64,000 bases of DNA. Origin: Mesaphorura yosii. Taxonomy: Eukaryota > Arthropoda > Collembola > Poduromorpha > Tullbergiidae. Location of the stretch: NCBI GenBank assembly GCA_009869945.1, contig WIXG01000008.1, positions 310,001 through 374,000 of the forward strand, in the 5' to 3' direction. The notes under the pieces were generated by a model that was given only the letters and a program-made list of their open reading frames with translations, ran no database searches and was not told the DNA's origin. Of the stretch, positions 1 to 9,633 are shown piece after piece (position 1 is the first letter of the stretch; each line of letters starts with the position of its first letter). Position numbers and translations under genes: made by a program.

Positions 1-162
1 ATTTAGGAGTAGTGATTTAACTTCTAGTAAAAAGTTTAGCAGTCTTGAATTGGAGGCGGACGTATTTGCCGGTGTTGTTGAGCGGTCAATTCCGTACTTC
101 ATGAACGGATTTGTGAAGCCCCAGATGACTGCTACGAGTAGCAACAGGAGCACTTCATACAT
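1..162 (-). CDS. TMEM234: TMEM234 family protein, N-terminal part, cut by the window edge
   Basis: Read on the minus strand from an ATG at 162-160, the frame stays open for 54 codons to the left edge. It begins with a hydrophobic segment and the motif VIWGFTNPFMKYG, followed by a helix ending LLEVKSLLLN. From memory of the family, human TMEM234 has the same order: a first membrane helix, a W-G-x-T-x-P motif, then a helix ending LF/LLN. TMEM234 proteins are small EamA/DMT-fold membrane proteins; their transport role, if any, is not settled, and work in fish and fly links them to filtration-barrier upkeep. No stop or intron is seen in the visible part. The gene is divergent from the ARD gene, with 492 nt between the two start codons. 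The call rests on this short N-terminus only. Confidence 0.78.
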   Translation of the reverse strand, partial: MYEVLLLLLVAVIWGFTNPFMKYGIDRSTTPANTSASNSRLLNFLLEVKSLLLN

Positions 163-654
163 GTCGAAAGATGCAGCAGGCGGCAGGTGTCTGGTGACAA
201 TTTACCAGTTCCGGGCCGGCTGACAGACTCAGACGTGAGTTGGTTCGTCAAATGAAAATGAGATACTCGCGTCCTCTTGAAACAACTGACATGAGTGCAG
301 CGAGAGGTGGGTCAACTTGTACAGATGATCACACACAAACCACAGGCTAAAGAATCAATGAGCAAAGGCACTTTTATTGAATTGTCCTTGAAGAAGCGAA
401 GATTTAATTGTGTAATACCAATAAGCTGTATACAAATGTATGTTTACCGTGTCGTTGCTCGTTAAAGTTGCGAGCTAGTTGCGGAGACGGGAAAATATTC
501 CGGATTCCGACGGAAGTGATTCCATGAAGGAACAATTCCGCGTTTGGATTTGAGACTCGAACTCGTTTCAATTCAGCCAGTATCACGTGTGGAAATACTA
601 ATTCGATTTCTTTGTCTGTTCGGACTTCGCATATTGACGGTTTCAACAATCAAC
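163..654. other. Shared upstream region of the divergent TMEM234 and ARD genes
   Basis: 492 nt lie between the two start codons. Short open frames occur on both strands but none resembles a protein. It presumably holds both promoters and 5' UTRs; I see no clear TATA box. Confidence 0.5.
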
Positions 655-1345
655 ATGGTCCGTGCATGGTACATGGATGATTCCACCGAAGATCAGCGGA
701 AGGAACACCACAGAAGCCCACCACAGTTCATAGATCTGGAGACTGTAAAGGAGAAAAGTGGAGTCTTGTACTGGAAGGTTTGTAAGCATTTGGTAAATGT
801 ATGTACCAAGCTATACGATAAATGATTAAACGGTTAATAATCATTAGCTGGATCCAGTCACGTATGAGACAGACGGCAAGCTAGACAAAATTCGTGCCGA
901 CCGTGGTTACACGTACAAAGACATGTTGGAATGCACACCTGAGAAACTGGAGAATTATGAGGAAAAGGTATAGCATGGCCGACGACTTCGAACCGTGCTC
1001 ATCTTTCCAGACTTACTTACATCGCTGCTGTTCCTTTAGCTCAAGTTTTTCTTCCGTGAACATTTGCACACTGATGAGGAGATCCGTTTCGTGATCGATG
1101 GGTCCGGCTACTTTGATGTGCGCGATATCAACGAAGAATGGATTCGCATTTTGGTGGAGCCCGGCGATCTGATTGTTCTTCCAGCAGGAATTTACCACAG
1201 ATTTACTCTGGATACGAAGGATTACATCAAAGTGATCCGTTTATTTGTCGGCGAGCCCGTGTGGAAGGCGCACAACCGGGGCGACGACGGAGTTGATCAG
1301 ATGCCATGCCGTGGCGAGTATCTGCGCCAAGTCCTGAAAGCTTAA
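655..1345 (+). CDS. ADI1: Acireductone dioxygenase (methionine salvage)
   Basis: Three exons: 655-777, 848-967, 1040-1345; 182 aa, close to the usual 180. The enzyme oxidises acireductone, giving 4-methylthio-2-oxobutanoate and formate with Fe, or an off-pathway product with Ni, in the penultimate step of the methionine salvage pathway in cytosol and nucleus. The start MVRAWYMDD matches the conserved N-terminus. The cupin metal site is complete: H89 and H91 in EHLHTDEE, E95, and H134 in LPAGIYHRF. The conserved GSGYFDVRD and FVGEPVW segments are present. Both introns are phase 0 with GT-AG ends (71 and 72 nt short introns). A poly(A) signal AATAAA is at 1417-1422. Expected to be a single-copy housekeeping gene; nothing unusual. 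Confidence 0.97.
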
Positions 1346-1416
1346 TCGCACTGGCAGGAGGCTGTCTACAGGTGCAATCAATCAAATTTTATGCTGTTGT
1401 AAATGTAAAGAATGCA

Positions 1417-1422
1417 AATAAA
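1417..1422 (+). terminator. Poly(A) signal of the ARD gene
   Basis: AATAAA lies 72 nt past the stop codon, in the position expected for cleavage and polyadenylation. Confidence 0.7.
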
Positions 1423-2396
1423 GTACAATGTTGAATCGAATCTTGAGACTTATTGCAAAAAAATGCAAAATGTAGAACTTACTTGTAATATTTCATTACA
1501 CATTCATGCATTAAACGATTCAATGAACTCTGTCAATAGTTTCTTTACCTGCTAACTCTATTCAATCAGCTGCATCCGTAAAAGGAGAATTTGCAACCCG
1601 AGGTGAAGCAGGCTGGGACTTTCATTTCGGACGTCATTCTCTGTCTCCCATCCTGCATGTCAATCAAGCCAGCTTAGCAAGCCAATCCCCGCAAGCCTGC
1701 AAGCTTGTCTTGTCTACACTTTCCCAAGTTTTTACCGTCCGTCGTCTGTCCATGTAGACAGTTTTATTTTTGTGCTGTCAAAACATTAAGTCACCACAAT
1801 AATTTAAGTACCATGTCCAAAACATTGCATCATGCGCACGTGCCAGTGACATCAACTTACTATTTAAAACAAAAACGTAGTATTTACTATTTACGAGCAC
1901 AATTACAAATTACAAGTCATCAAGTCCGCATACGGGGCCACGATACGGCGACTGACTGCATAATGGCCAATGGTTCATTCGATTAGCTCATCTCTTCACT
2001 GAATACCGACCGCAGTCATTAATTCAAATAATTAATATTCAACTTTATCACCAGAAACCAGTTTTTCACTCAAAATCCTCATGAAGATCAACTTGTTCAA
2101 GCTGACGCGACGTGCTTGGCTGCCACTGGCACGGCGCTGGCATGGTCAATCCAAATTAATAAAAAACTGCATCTCAATTGCTTTGGACATCCTAATCGCA
2201 CCACATCACCTCCTCACAGACGTAGATCAGATCGTACAAACATTCCAACGTTAAGAAGTTGATGTATGCTAATTATAATGGAGAGTAAATCGGCGTACGT
2301 GCGATTACGACTACGATTCAAGTTCCTCTCACTTGCGAGTCGATCTTCAGTCCAGTATATTCAGTTCCTGTTTTGCGGCTACCTCGGACTCAGACA
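1423..2396. other. Intergenic region between ARD and the protease-CAP gene
   Basis: About 970 nt with no supported gene. A 54-codon ATG frame at 2091-2255 is basic and unlike any family I know. The 5' UTR and promoter of the next gene should lie toward the right end. Confidence 0.5.
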
Positions 2397-5187
2397 ATGA
2401 ATTCCAGGAGGAAACGGGCTTTGGCAATGGTGTCCAGCCAGTACTTCACAAGTCTGGCGCTGTTACTGATTATAATCCTAGTGTGTATTCCATTCGCAAG
2501 ATTAGACTGCCCGCCGCTCCTGCCGAGGCAGGTAAGATAATTTATGCCACAACGCATGCAATACGTGCAATTTCTATAAAAGAAACTAGAAAGCTGGACT
2601 AATGTTGCAGGGCATTACTGTGATCTGCACATTGCCACCATGGAGGACGAACGCCCCAGATTTCTCATCTCCAGCACATTTCTACTCGAACAATACTGAT
2701 TGCTACACCTCCTACGTACCTGAAGGCACAACGGCGACCTATTCATGCTCGCGGTACTACATTCCGTTGAACACGATCGAGCAAATGCCCAGCACTTTGA
2801 CCTGCAAGACGAATTCATCGAGATGGAGTGGACTGGAAGCATTTCAAAGTTTCTTCTGCGAACTTGGTAAGGCTCATCCCGGCTCCGGTTCCGTTTTGAT
2901 TTTTTACATGACTTGAGAACCATTTTGTCGCTTACGCTTGTCAGACTGTGGTATATCTCATCAAGCCCCGGACATCACAACATTTATAATCAAGGGAAAT
3001 AAGACGGTTTCCATGAAATGGCCTTGGCATGCAAGCATTTACAAGTTGTCGGACCCTGATTCGTCTGAATCTGTGTTCGACGCAAGCAGCAACGAAACAG
3101 TCGACGATGTGACGACAATGAATCCTCCGCTCTTGTCTGCCGAGATGAAATCACCGGTCAGTGGGTATCATTGCGGTGGAACACTAGTTCATGCCTTTCA
3201 CCTGGGATTCGTGGTGCTGACTGCTGCGCACTGTTTCATGAATGGTGAACAAGCATTTACTCCGACGCCCGAATATTCACAATTGTTCCAAGTCGTACTC
3301 GGTGGAGAAAGCAGTCGACTGGATGCGAATTTGGGCAATCCAAACGCACAAATCTTCTCTGTAATAAGATAAAGCCAATACAGTAGTGAAAAGCCAATGC
3401 ATGCAATTTTGTGACCATTGTGAACTTTTCGCAGGTTGAGCAGATATTCGTTCACGAGTCTTACACTCTACTTGACGAGAAACACTTGAACGATATTGCA
3501 ATCCTTAAACTTTCCGAGCCAGTTGTGTTGAGTGAATGGGTTCGCCCAGTTTGCCTCACCTCGAATGAACTTCTCGCTGAGAAAATATTAAAGACTGGTA
3601 ATCACGGAGAGGTAATGAATTTTAACGGAAAATATCCGAATATTACGCTTATTAATCAGTGGTCTCGTTTCAGGTGGTGGGATTCGGTCGCAGAGACGAA
3701 AGTCACATACCTTCTCCTTCGCTAGTCCACGCTTCTATTCCGGTTGTTGATAAGATTGAGTGTCTTGAGCATTTAAATCGTCGTCTTGAGTCTGGGCAGA
3801 TATGCGCTGGATACTTAAGCGGTAAGCAACATTTCGTGCATGTGAAGGTGTTTTTTCACTATTTTATGTTTTCTTTGTAGAGAAGACTTCAGTCTGTTCC
3901 GGCGACAGTGGAGGCGGTCTCGTATTCCCAATGAGTGTTCAAGGTTCAACGCGATATTTTATTCAGGTGAGGTTTCCACTTGAGTTGAATTTTGTCACCA
4001 TTACGGTATTGCATTTACTCATAACATATAATTTCGCAATGTTATTCCAGGGAATTGTGAGTTACGGATACAAAACCTGTGAGAAGTACGCCGTCTTTAC
4101 GAAAATTACTCACTACATGGAATGGTTAAGAGTTGGCTTTGAAACCATGTTCGACCAAGACTCGAATGGCCACATGATCGATGACTCGGAGTCCACACAA
4201 GTAAGAGCATTTGCTCATAGTTCAAGAGCTCCGTGACGAATCGATTAGCTTCATAATTCTGATTCGTAAGGTTGAAGCGAGTACAATATCAAGCATTCCT
4301 GAGCCCTCCTGTCCGGTCAGTAACAATGAAAAGACTGAAACCGAGATTAAATCTCAAGAACAAACTCAACGCCCGCGTCCTGAGTCAAATTGTGACTGCA
4401 TCATCGGCCAAAAGATATTGGAGATTGACATTCAAGTTGAAACCAATCACGTTCTCAAGAACAGCACCAGACGTCTGTCGTTACCGGTGTCTGTGCCAGT
4501 CAACGTAGTGCATGACTACGAATATCCTGGTTCGTTATCAATTTTCCAATGCACAAAATCGCTTTTCATCTTCTAGACGTTAATAATTATTTCTTTGTCT
4601 CTCTCACAGATTATCAGTCAATCGCTCTCACAATGCACAACCACTACCGATATTTGCATGGAAGTCCACCGCTGGAGCTAAACAATCTAGTAATTGACCA
4701 TTTCCGACATTTTAGTCAGAATGCTATTCTAATTACAGGACGCGTCTATTTTTAGCTTAACATTGAAGCCAAGCGCTACGCAGACAAACTAATCCGTGAA
4801 AACACATTCGTAAATATGAACGATTATTCCTCAATCTCAATCCCATACATCAAGAACATATTTGAGCTGAAAGAATTCCAGAAACAGCGCCCAATACAGC
4901 CGGCCCAGGTGGTGAGGCAAGCCATCAAGCACTGGTATGCCGACATTGAATCTTATAATTGGTACTCTCCCACGACGTCCACGTTCTCGCAAATTGTGTG
5001 GAAAGCCACGCGACAGATTGGCGTAGGATACTCGTCTACGGTAGTCGCAGGCGGTGGCGGACCTCGTGGCTATCAAAGCAGCAACCTGCACAATTTTAGA
5101 AGCGTAGTCGTAGTCGCCTATTCGCCACCAGGCAATACGATAGGAACAGAATATCATCGGAATAACGTGAGTCCTCGAATAAACTAG
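2397..5187 (+). CDS. Sushi - serine protease - CAP domain fusion protein
   Basis: Ten exons in continuous phase: 2397-2531, 2611-2866, 2945-3360, 3435-3611, 3674-3821, 3881-3966, 4051-4200, 4271-4529, 4610-4689, 4756-5187; 712 aa. Residues about 14-36 form a signal peptide or signal anchor. Residues about 38-131 are Cys-rich and sushi/CCP-like. A chymotrypsin-fold protease follows with a complete triad: H226 in LTAAHC, D289 in HLNDIAIL, S387 in CSGDSGGG. The residue at the base of the S1 pocket is Ser381, which suggests chymotrypsin-like rather than trypsin-like cleavage. The activation site is odd: IIKG where RIVGG is usual. A charged linker leads to a GAPR-1-like CAP domain (about 545-712) with HNHYRYLHG and FSQIVWKAT, but the usual CAP His before F-x-Q is replaced by Thr. 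Reading through donor 4201 would end the protein at 4236 without CAP, so a shorter isoform or two genes remain possible. Confidence 0.78.
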
Positions 5188-5199
5188 TGAACTATTTAA

Positions 5200-7137
5200 T
5201 CAATTTGTCCTCCGCATAATTATTTTTGTATTTGAGTACAACAGTTCAGTTACAATCACAATGCATCCGAGCACGAATCCAGTAGCCAACACTGAGAAGT
5301 GGAACTCGAAATTTTCCATCTTGAAAGCGGCAGTCGTTACTAAACGTTCTTCCATCCGTGCCTTGAGAAAATTCCAAGTGATTTCAGTCTCACTGGTCTC
5401 TTGCTTGTCGCGAGAGTTGAACCAGGCCCGACCGATGCTCGACTCATGAGCAATGGCCTCCTTGTAGAGCTGATTGATGATTCCCGTGTCCCGAAGCATA
5501 GTGATGTAACGCGAGAAGGAGTCTGTGTATTTGGAATTTTTGTCTAACCCAATCGAGTTGTATGACACGTACGCTGGAGCTGAGTCGACGAGTGGAACAA
5601 ATGTCTCGTGATAAATTGTTGCGTTGCGGGCCAGCCCAACGTTCGTCACCGATCGCCAGCCGACGCACACATTCTTCGGCTTCAGTGCTGCAGTCAGCAC
5701 GCAAGATCCAGTGTCGGGTTCAAGGTTAGGTGCAAATCTATTAGAAATATCTCTGTAAACTGGACTTTCACTCGTGTTGAAGAAGGTGAAGCAGTAGCAC
5801 TGCCCGGAACTGAGGTAGTTAAAAGTGATATTGTAGTCTGGCCTCGAAGCGAGCTCCTCGAACGTTCGTGGTATCTCTTCGTTGGATGGGAGGTTCAGGT
5901 ATGAAATCAGATTGGAGTTGTACGCAATGTTAATGTTCAGAACGTATACGAGCCAGACCGCCGTCAAAAAGTAAGTCTTCTTCGGAATTTTTGCCATTTG
6001 GGCGAGTCCGGTTGCAAATGGAATCGTGAATGCGTCGGAGATGTGGTACTTGTTCCTCCTGCCCGAAATTATGGCTTCTATCTTCAGGCAAAACATGTAC
6101 GCAAACGAAATGCAGAGAAATGTGACCAGGATAAGGAACCATGTTGATGGTTTGAAAGAGTACATCATCGCCTCCCACTCCAGCGCCCGCTTTGGGTGCG
6201 CTATGAGAAAAATAAGGGTGTCCACAGACGTGAATGTAGTCAAATCAATTATTCCAATTTGACCTTCAACAAGCCGTGCAACGAATACGATGTCGAAGTC
6301 ACTCTGAAGGACGTCTCCCATCATACCGTTGTACGATCCATTCCCAATTGGCTTACCAGATCCTCGATCGGGATCGATGTCAAATTCGAGAGAGAAGTTG
6401 TAGTACGCTGCTCCGTACTGCAGTATCATGTAATGAGTGCCACCCTTCACTGATTCCGTGGAGTTAGTCTTTTCCTCTTCAGTCAAAATGAAGGGCTTCA
6501 GTGTATTTGCGCTAACTTTGAGGTGATGCCCGTATAGGTTTATGGATTGGTGGTCGAAAGGTGGAACAGTGTAAGAGATTCGAGGTGTTATGCTTCCAGA
6601 CCAAGGTTCCGGCTCCCGATAAACCAATTCTGTAGTCAAATCCACCCCCAACTTATACTTCAGCTTCTGAACCGACGGCAACTGAAAAAGACGCTCAAAA
6701 TCCGAACTCCTGTCAAGAAATAAGTGCACGTCGTACTTGGGCTCGCCTATCGTCCTCGTGTGATGAGCGACTTTTCTCAGGCTGTCGTAGTCTAAATCGA
6801 CTGTGCAGATCAAAAACTTGAAATGAGTGCAGGAGAAACGCGTGTTTCTTGGAAGTCGTCTCGAACTGGCAGAAGTTTGCAGCAGAATTGATGGCACAGC
6901 CAGGGTTTGTGTAACTTGCTCGAAGTTGAATGAGTCTGATTCAGTACTTCCAGAATTGCAATCAGAGAACACCAATGGACAATCTGTTGATGTTTCGACC
7001 ATATAGAGCACTTGAATTAGAAAATTTGTGGTGGCGACAGTGTCAGTACTCAATGGGCTTGGTTGAGATTGGATGAGATTTAGCCAGAGAAGGACAGCAG
7101 CCGCCGTCGTGATGAAATTTCTTCGTCCTGGCCACAT
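5200..7137 (-). CDS. Divergent ionotropic receptor (IR), single exon
   Basis: One uninterrupted frame of 645 codons with ATG at 7137-7135. IRs are protostome chemosensory channels derived from ionotropic glutamate receptors, acting in dendrite membranes of sensory neurons. Visible parts: signal peptide in the first about 25 residues; a short divergent N-terminal domain; a first ligand-binding half with NGSYNGMMGDV and a following FVARL; membrane helix 1 near residues 328-350; a pore region and helix 2 around YFLTAVWLVYVLNINIAY; a second ligand-binding half; and a final helix near 605-628. Intronless coding is typical of the species-specific, taste-like divergent IRs rather than of the conserved IR8a/IR25a types. 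The stop codon faces that of the protease-CAP gene across 12 nt, so the 3' UTRs must overlap. The ligand cannot be predicted. Confidence 0.9.
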   Translation of the reverse strand: MWPGRRNFITTAAAVLLWLNLIQSQPSPLSTDTVATTNFLIQVLYMVETSTDCPLVFSDCNSGSTESDSFNFEQVTQTLAVPSILLQTSASSRRLPRNTRFSCTHFKFLICTVDLDYDSLRKVAHHTRTIGEPKYDVHLFLDRSSDFERLFQLPSVQKLKYKLGVDLTTELVYREPEPWSGSITPRISYTVPPFDHQSINLYGHHLKVSANTLKPFILTEEEKTNSTESVKGGTHYMILQYGAAYYNFSLEFDIDPDRGSGKPIGNGSYNGMMGDVLQSDFDIVFVARLVEGQIGIIDLTTFTSVDTLIFLIAHPKRALEWEAMMYSFKPSTWFLILVTFLCISFAYMFCLKIEAIISGRRNKYHISDAFTIPFATGLAQMAKIPKKTYFLTAVWLVYVLNINIAYNSNLISYLNLPSNEEIPRTFEELASRPDYNITFNYLSSGQCYCFTFFNTSESPVYRDISNRFAPNLEPDTGSCVLTAALKPKNVCVGWRSVTNVGLARNATIYHETFVPLVDSAPAYVSYNSIGLDKNSKYTDSFSRYITMLRDTGIINQLYKEAIAHESSIGRAWFNSRDKQETSETEITWNFLKARMEERLVTTAAFKMENFEFHFSVLATGFVLGCIVIVTELLYSNTKIIMRRTN

Positions 7138-7985
7138 TTTGGATTTGCGGCCAACTCGTCAACTCCAACTCAATGCCGAATGCTGATCCAATTTCTAAGG
7201 CTTTTGCACATTATATTGTTCATCCCGCAGTCGGCCATCGTTAGGATTTCGACCCGCCTGTTGTGCGTCCATCATAACTCGGCTTGGGCGCCAACTGAAG
7301 GTGAATACGAAGGTTACTTTCTATGAAAAGCGTATGCAAGCTGAAAAGACATAAACCGTAAAATTACAACTTGAAGTTGAAGAATTGTCCAGTGTGAAGT
7401 GTAGGTCAGTGAATAAATTATGCTCCTTTTCATCGATGAACTATTCAACTGTCTCCTTGTCAATTCTGTATGAGGCAGTCCAACTAGTCTGCTCAGTAGG
7501 CAGTGTGCACGATTTTCATCATATGATGAATCAGTCTTGCCTTGCGTGGCCATAATTAAATTATTGTGACCGCCATCGTCCACACACTCCAAGCACCTTG
7601 TTTGGAAACATTCGCATCATGAGGTGGAAAGTTACAACAGAAAGTGACGACAGCATTGTCGTCAGAAGTGTCCCCGACAATGCAAGCTCAAAACGAAAAT
7701 ACTGTCGCGTGAGGACGTCCGAACCCATTAGCCATTGGGTTTAATTAAGCTGTCAGTCGTGCATCACATAAACCTTAATCAATATCTTCCTTAATCTCCA
7801 TAATCTGACTGCACCTGCTGTTGGATCCAGCGAATTTCGTGTTCATAGCTTGACATTGGCATCGACCGTTCTTGGTCAGTCCCATTGTCTGATTTGAGTG
7901 ATTATGTACAGTATATCCTTAATCGAATATTTAATGTGTACTTGGTTACAATTTTGCTGTATTCTCAAGCCAAGCTCTTTTGGTG
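7138..7985. other. IR upstream region and MORN3 3' flank
   Basis: 848 nt between two minus-strand genes. No supported gene. It must contain the receptor promoter and the MORN3 3' UTR. A 92-codon minus-strand open frame at 7314-7592 has no family features. Confidence 0.5.
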
Positions 7986-9069
7986 TTAATATGCTGCAAC
8001 TTGTTCTAAAATCTCACCAGCTGCTTCGTGATACTCTCGACTTGGCTTCACCAAGTGTAGCGTTGGAATCGGGAATGGAGTCATTTTGGGAGCGAGCGTC
8101 CTCCTCTTGTCATCCGTAAAAAGGGTCACGCGCGCATGGTCCGCAAGCCAAACTCCATCCTGAAGTTGTCTTCAGTGAATTTTGAGTTAGGAGCCGCAAG
8201 CATTTATAGCAATTAATGGCGCGCGTGTCGCTTACCCGGTTTGCAAATGAAAGTACATTCCTCGCCCACATTTGACATCCTTCTTGAAACTTCCTTCGTA
8301 ATAATTTTGTGTCTGTGGATCAGTTAACCTTCCCGGGCCCCACTTCATGTCTTTGAACCACTTGCCAATGTAAACAACGCTATTTGTGTATCTCATGCAG
8401 CCCCAGCCTGTTGTATTTCAGTCAGGAGTGCAATTTAGCCTACAAAACTGATCCTAGAATGTTGGTAAAACATTAAGTTACCGTGGCGGAGTCCATTCTT
8501 GAAATCACCTCGATAAAGTCCTCCATCCGGATAGTATTTCATGCCAAACCCTACAAAAGACAGTCTCACATAACAGAAATGCATTCCAGCATTTTTGTTT
8601 TGAATGAAAGCACTTGCCATTGGGTTTGTCCTTGTCCCAAAGTCCGATGTACATCTGAGACCGTATTCCATTGCCACAATTGTAGCTTAAGACTCCATGA
8701 CCTTTGAAGAAATATGGATTGAAATAGATTAAAGATTCAGAATATCGGGTATAAGTGGAAGGTTTCCTTGCCCAGAATTGTAACCTGATCTTTTCCCCTG
8801 TGCCCAGTCCCCAACGTACATGGTACCATCTTCATAGTACTGAACTCCCTTTCCTGCACAAGAAAGTGTTCAGCCATTTTATGCTCGAAAATATTTCATT
8901 CAATAATAGCAGACTGACCATGCTTCAAGTCATCGACGAATTGCCCAGTAAATTTTGCTTTTGAATTTCCATCAAACGCAGCGATACGGAAACCATTTCG
9001 AATGACTTTCTCTTGGGCTTCAATCCAGGTTGGTTTGAAGGTCTTTCTGTGTGATTTGAAGAAAGGCAT
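7986..9069 (-). CDS. MORN3: MORN repeat-containing protein 3
   Basis: Six exons on the minus strand: 9069-8919, 8853-8785, 8701-8618, 8550-8482, 8407-8236, 8169-7986; 242 aa against 240 in human MORN3. MORN3 is a testis/sperm-linked scaffold of MORN repeats, reported in mammals in acrosome biogenesis and flagellum contexts. Repeats of the type GxGxxYYxDGxxYxGDW are seen in most exons, for example GKGVQYYEDGTMYVGDW and GFGMKYYPDGG. The family start (W-x-x-A-Q-x-K-x-x-RNG) and the family end (TPFPIPTL) are both present, which fixed the frame of the first and last exons. Repeat boundaries coincide with phase-1 introns at the conserved Gly. The third intron (8617-8551) begins GCAAGT, a GC-AG intron; only that junction keeps the repeat KPNGFGM in frame. 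The last acceptor was chosen because it restores HLQTGQL, matching the human protein. Confidence 0.9.
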
Positions 9070-9633
9070 CTTTCAGGCTGGATCGGGAAAAAGTTAGCGT
9101 GTGTGGTGGTGTGGTCAGAAATTGGAGAGAAGCATTCCATAAAAGTACAAGCACTGCTGATTAGAAAGGCCAAGTCGAGCCAGGCATGAATTAAACAAGA
9201 GAAAATGTAAGGGTAAAGCTTTCACTCCTCAGTAACAGCAAGTGAACAGACGATAGTTGTACTTCTATTAAGCACTCACGCAACTTATTCTCCGTACTTT
9301 TCCGGTTGAGCACAGAAATGAGATCGTATTATTGGCGGCGGTGGCCTTCGGTCGTAATTGTCATGGTCATTGATGGCCTGAGGCGACATTTGCCTCGCCA
9401 ATCGACGGCGCAGATATCCTGCAGACACCCACCATTAAAATATCAAATACTCATTTCTGCGATAGCAATTTATTTGGTCTCCGTCATTTGTGAAATAAAG
9501 CAACTAAAATAACGTTTAAGACTAGTCATCACCGAGTCGTGTTAACATAAAGCAACTAAAAATATATATCATGCAGAATAGCATCACATTGGTAAAATTC
9601 GACAGTAGATTCTGAGCTAAGAATAAAGACAAA
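9070..9633. other. MORN3 upstream region and TMEM135 3' UTR
   Basis: 564 nt, no supported gene. A minus-strand poly(A) signal for TMEM135 (read as TTTATT on the plus strand) is at 9469-9474, about 160 nt past its stop. Two in-frame-less short ORFs here look accidental. Confidence 0.5.

Noticed and set aside
4201-4236. Protease gene ending at 4236 as the only model
   Set aside because: Exon 7 ends in a strong GTAAGA donor and the next three exons stay in phase into a complete CAP domain without their own start codon; kept only as a possible isoform.
7314-7592. Minus-strand 92-codon frame upstream of the receptor gene
   Set aside because: Low similarity to anything, lies in a promoter region, no supporting signals.
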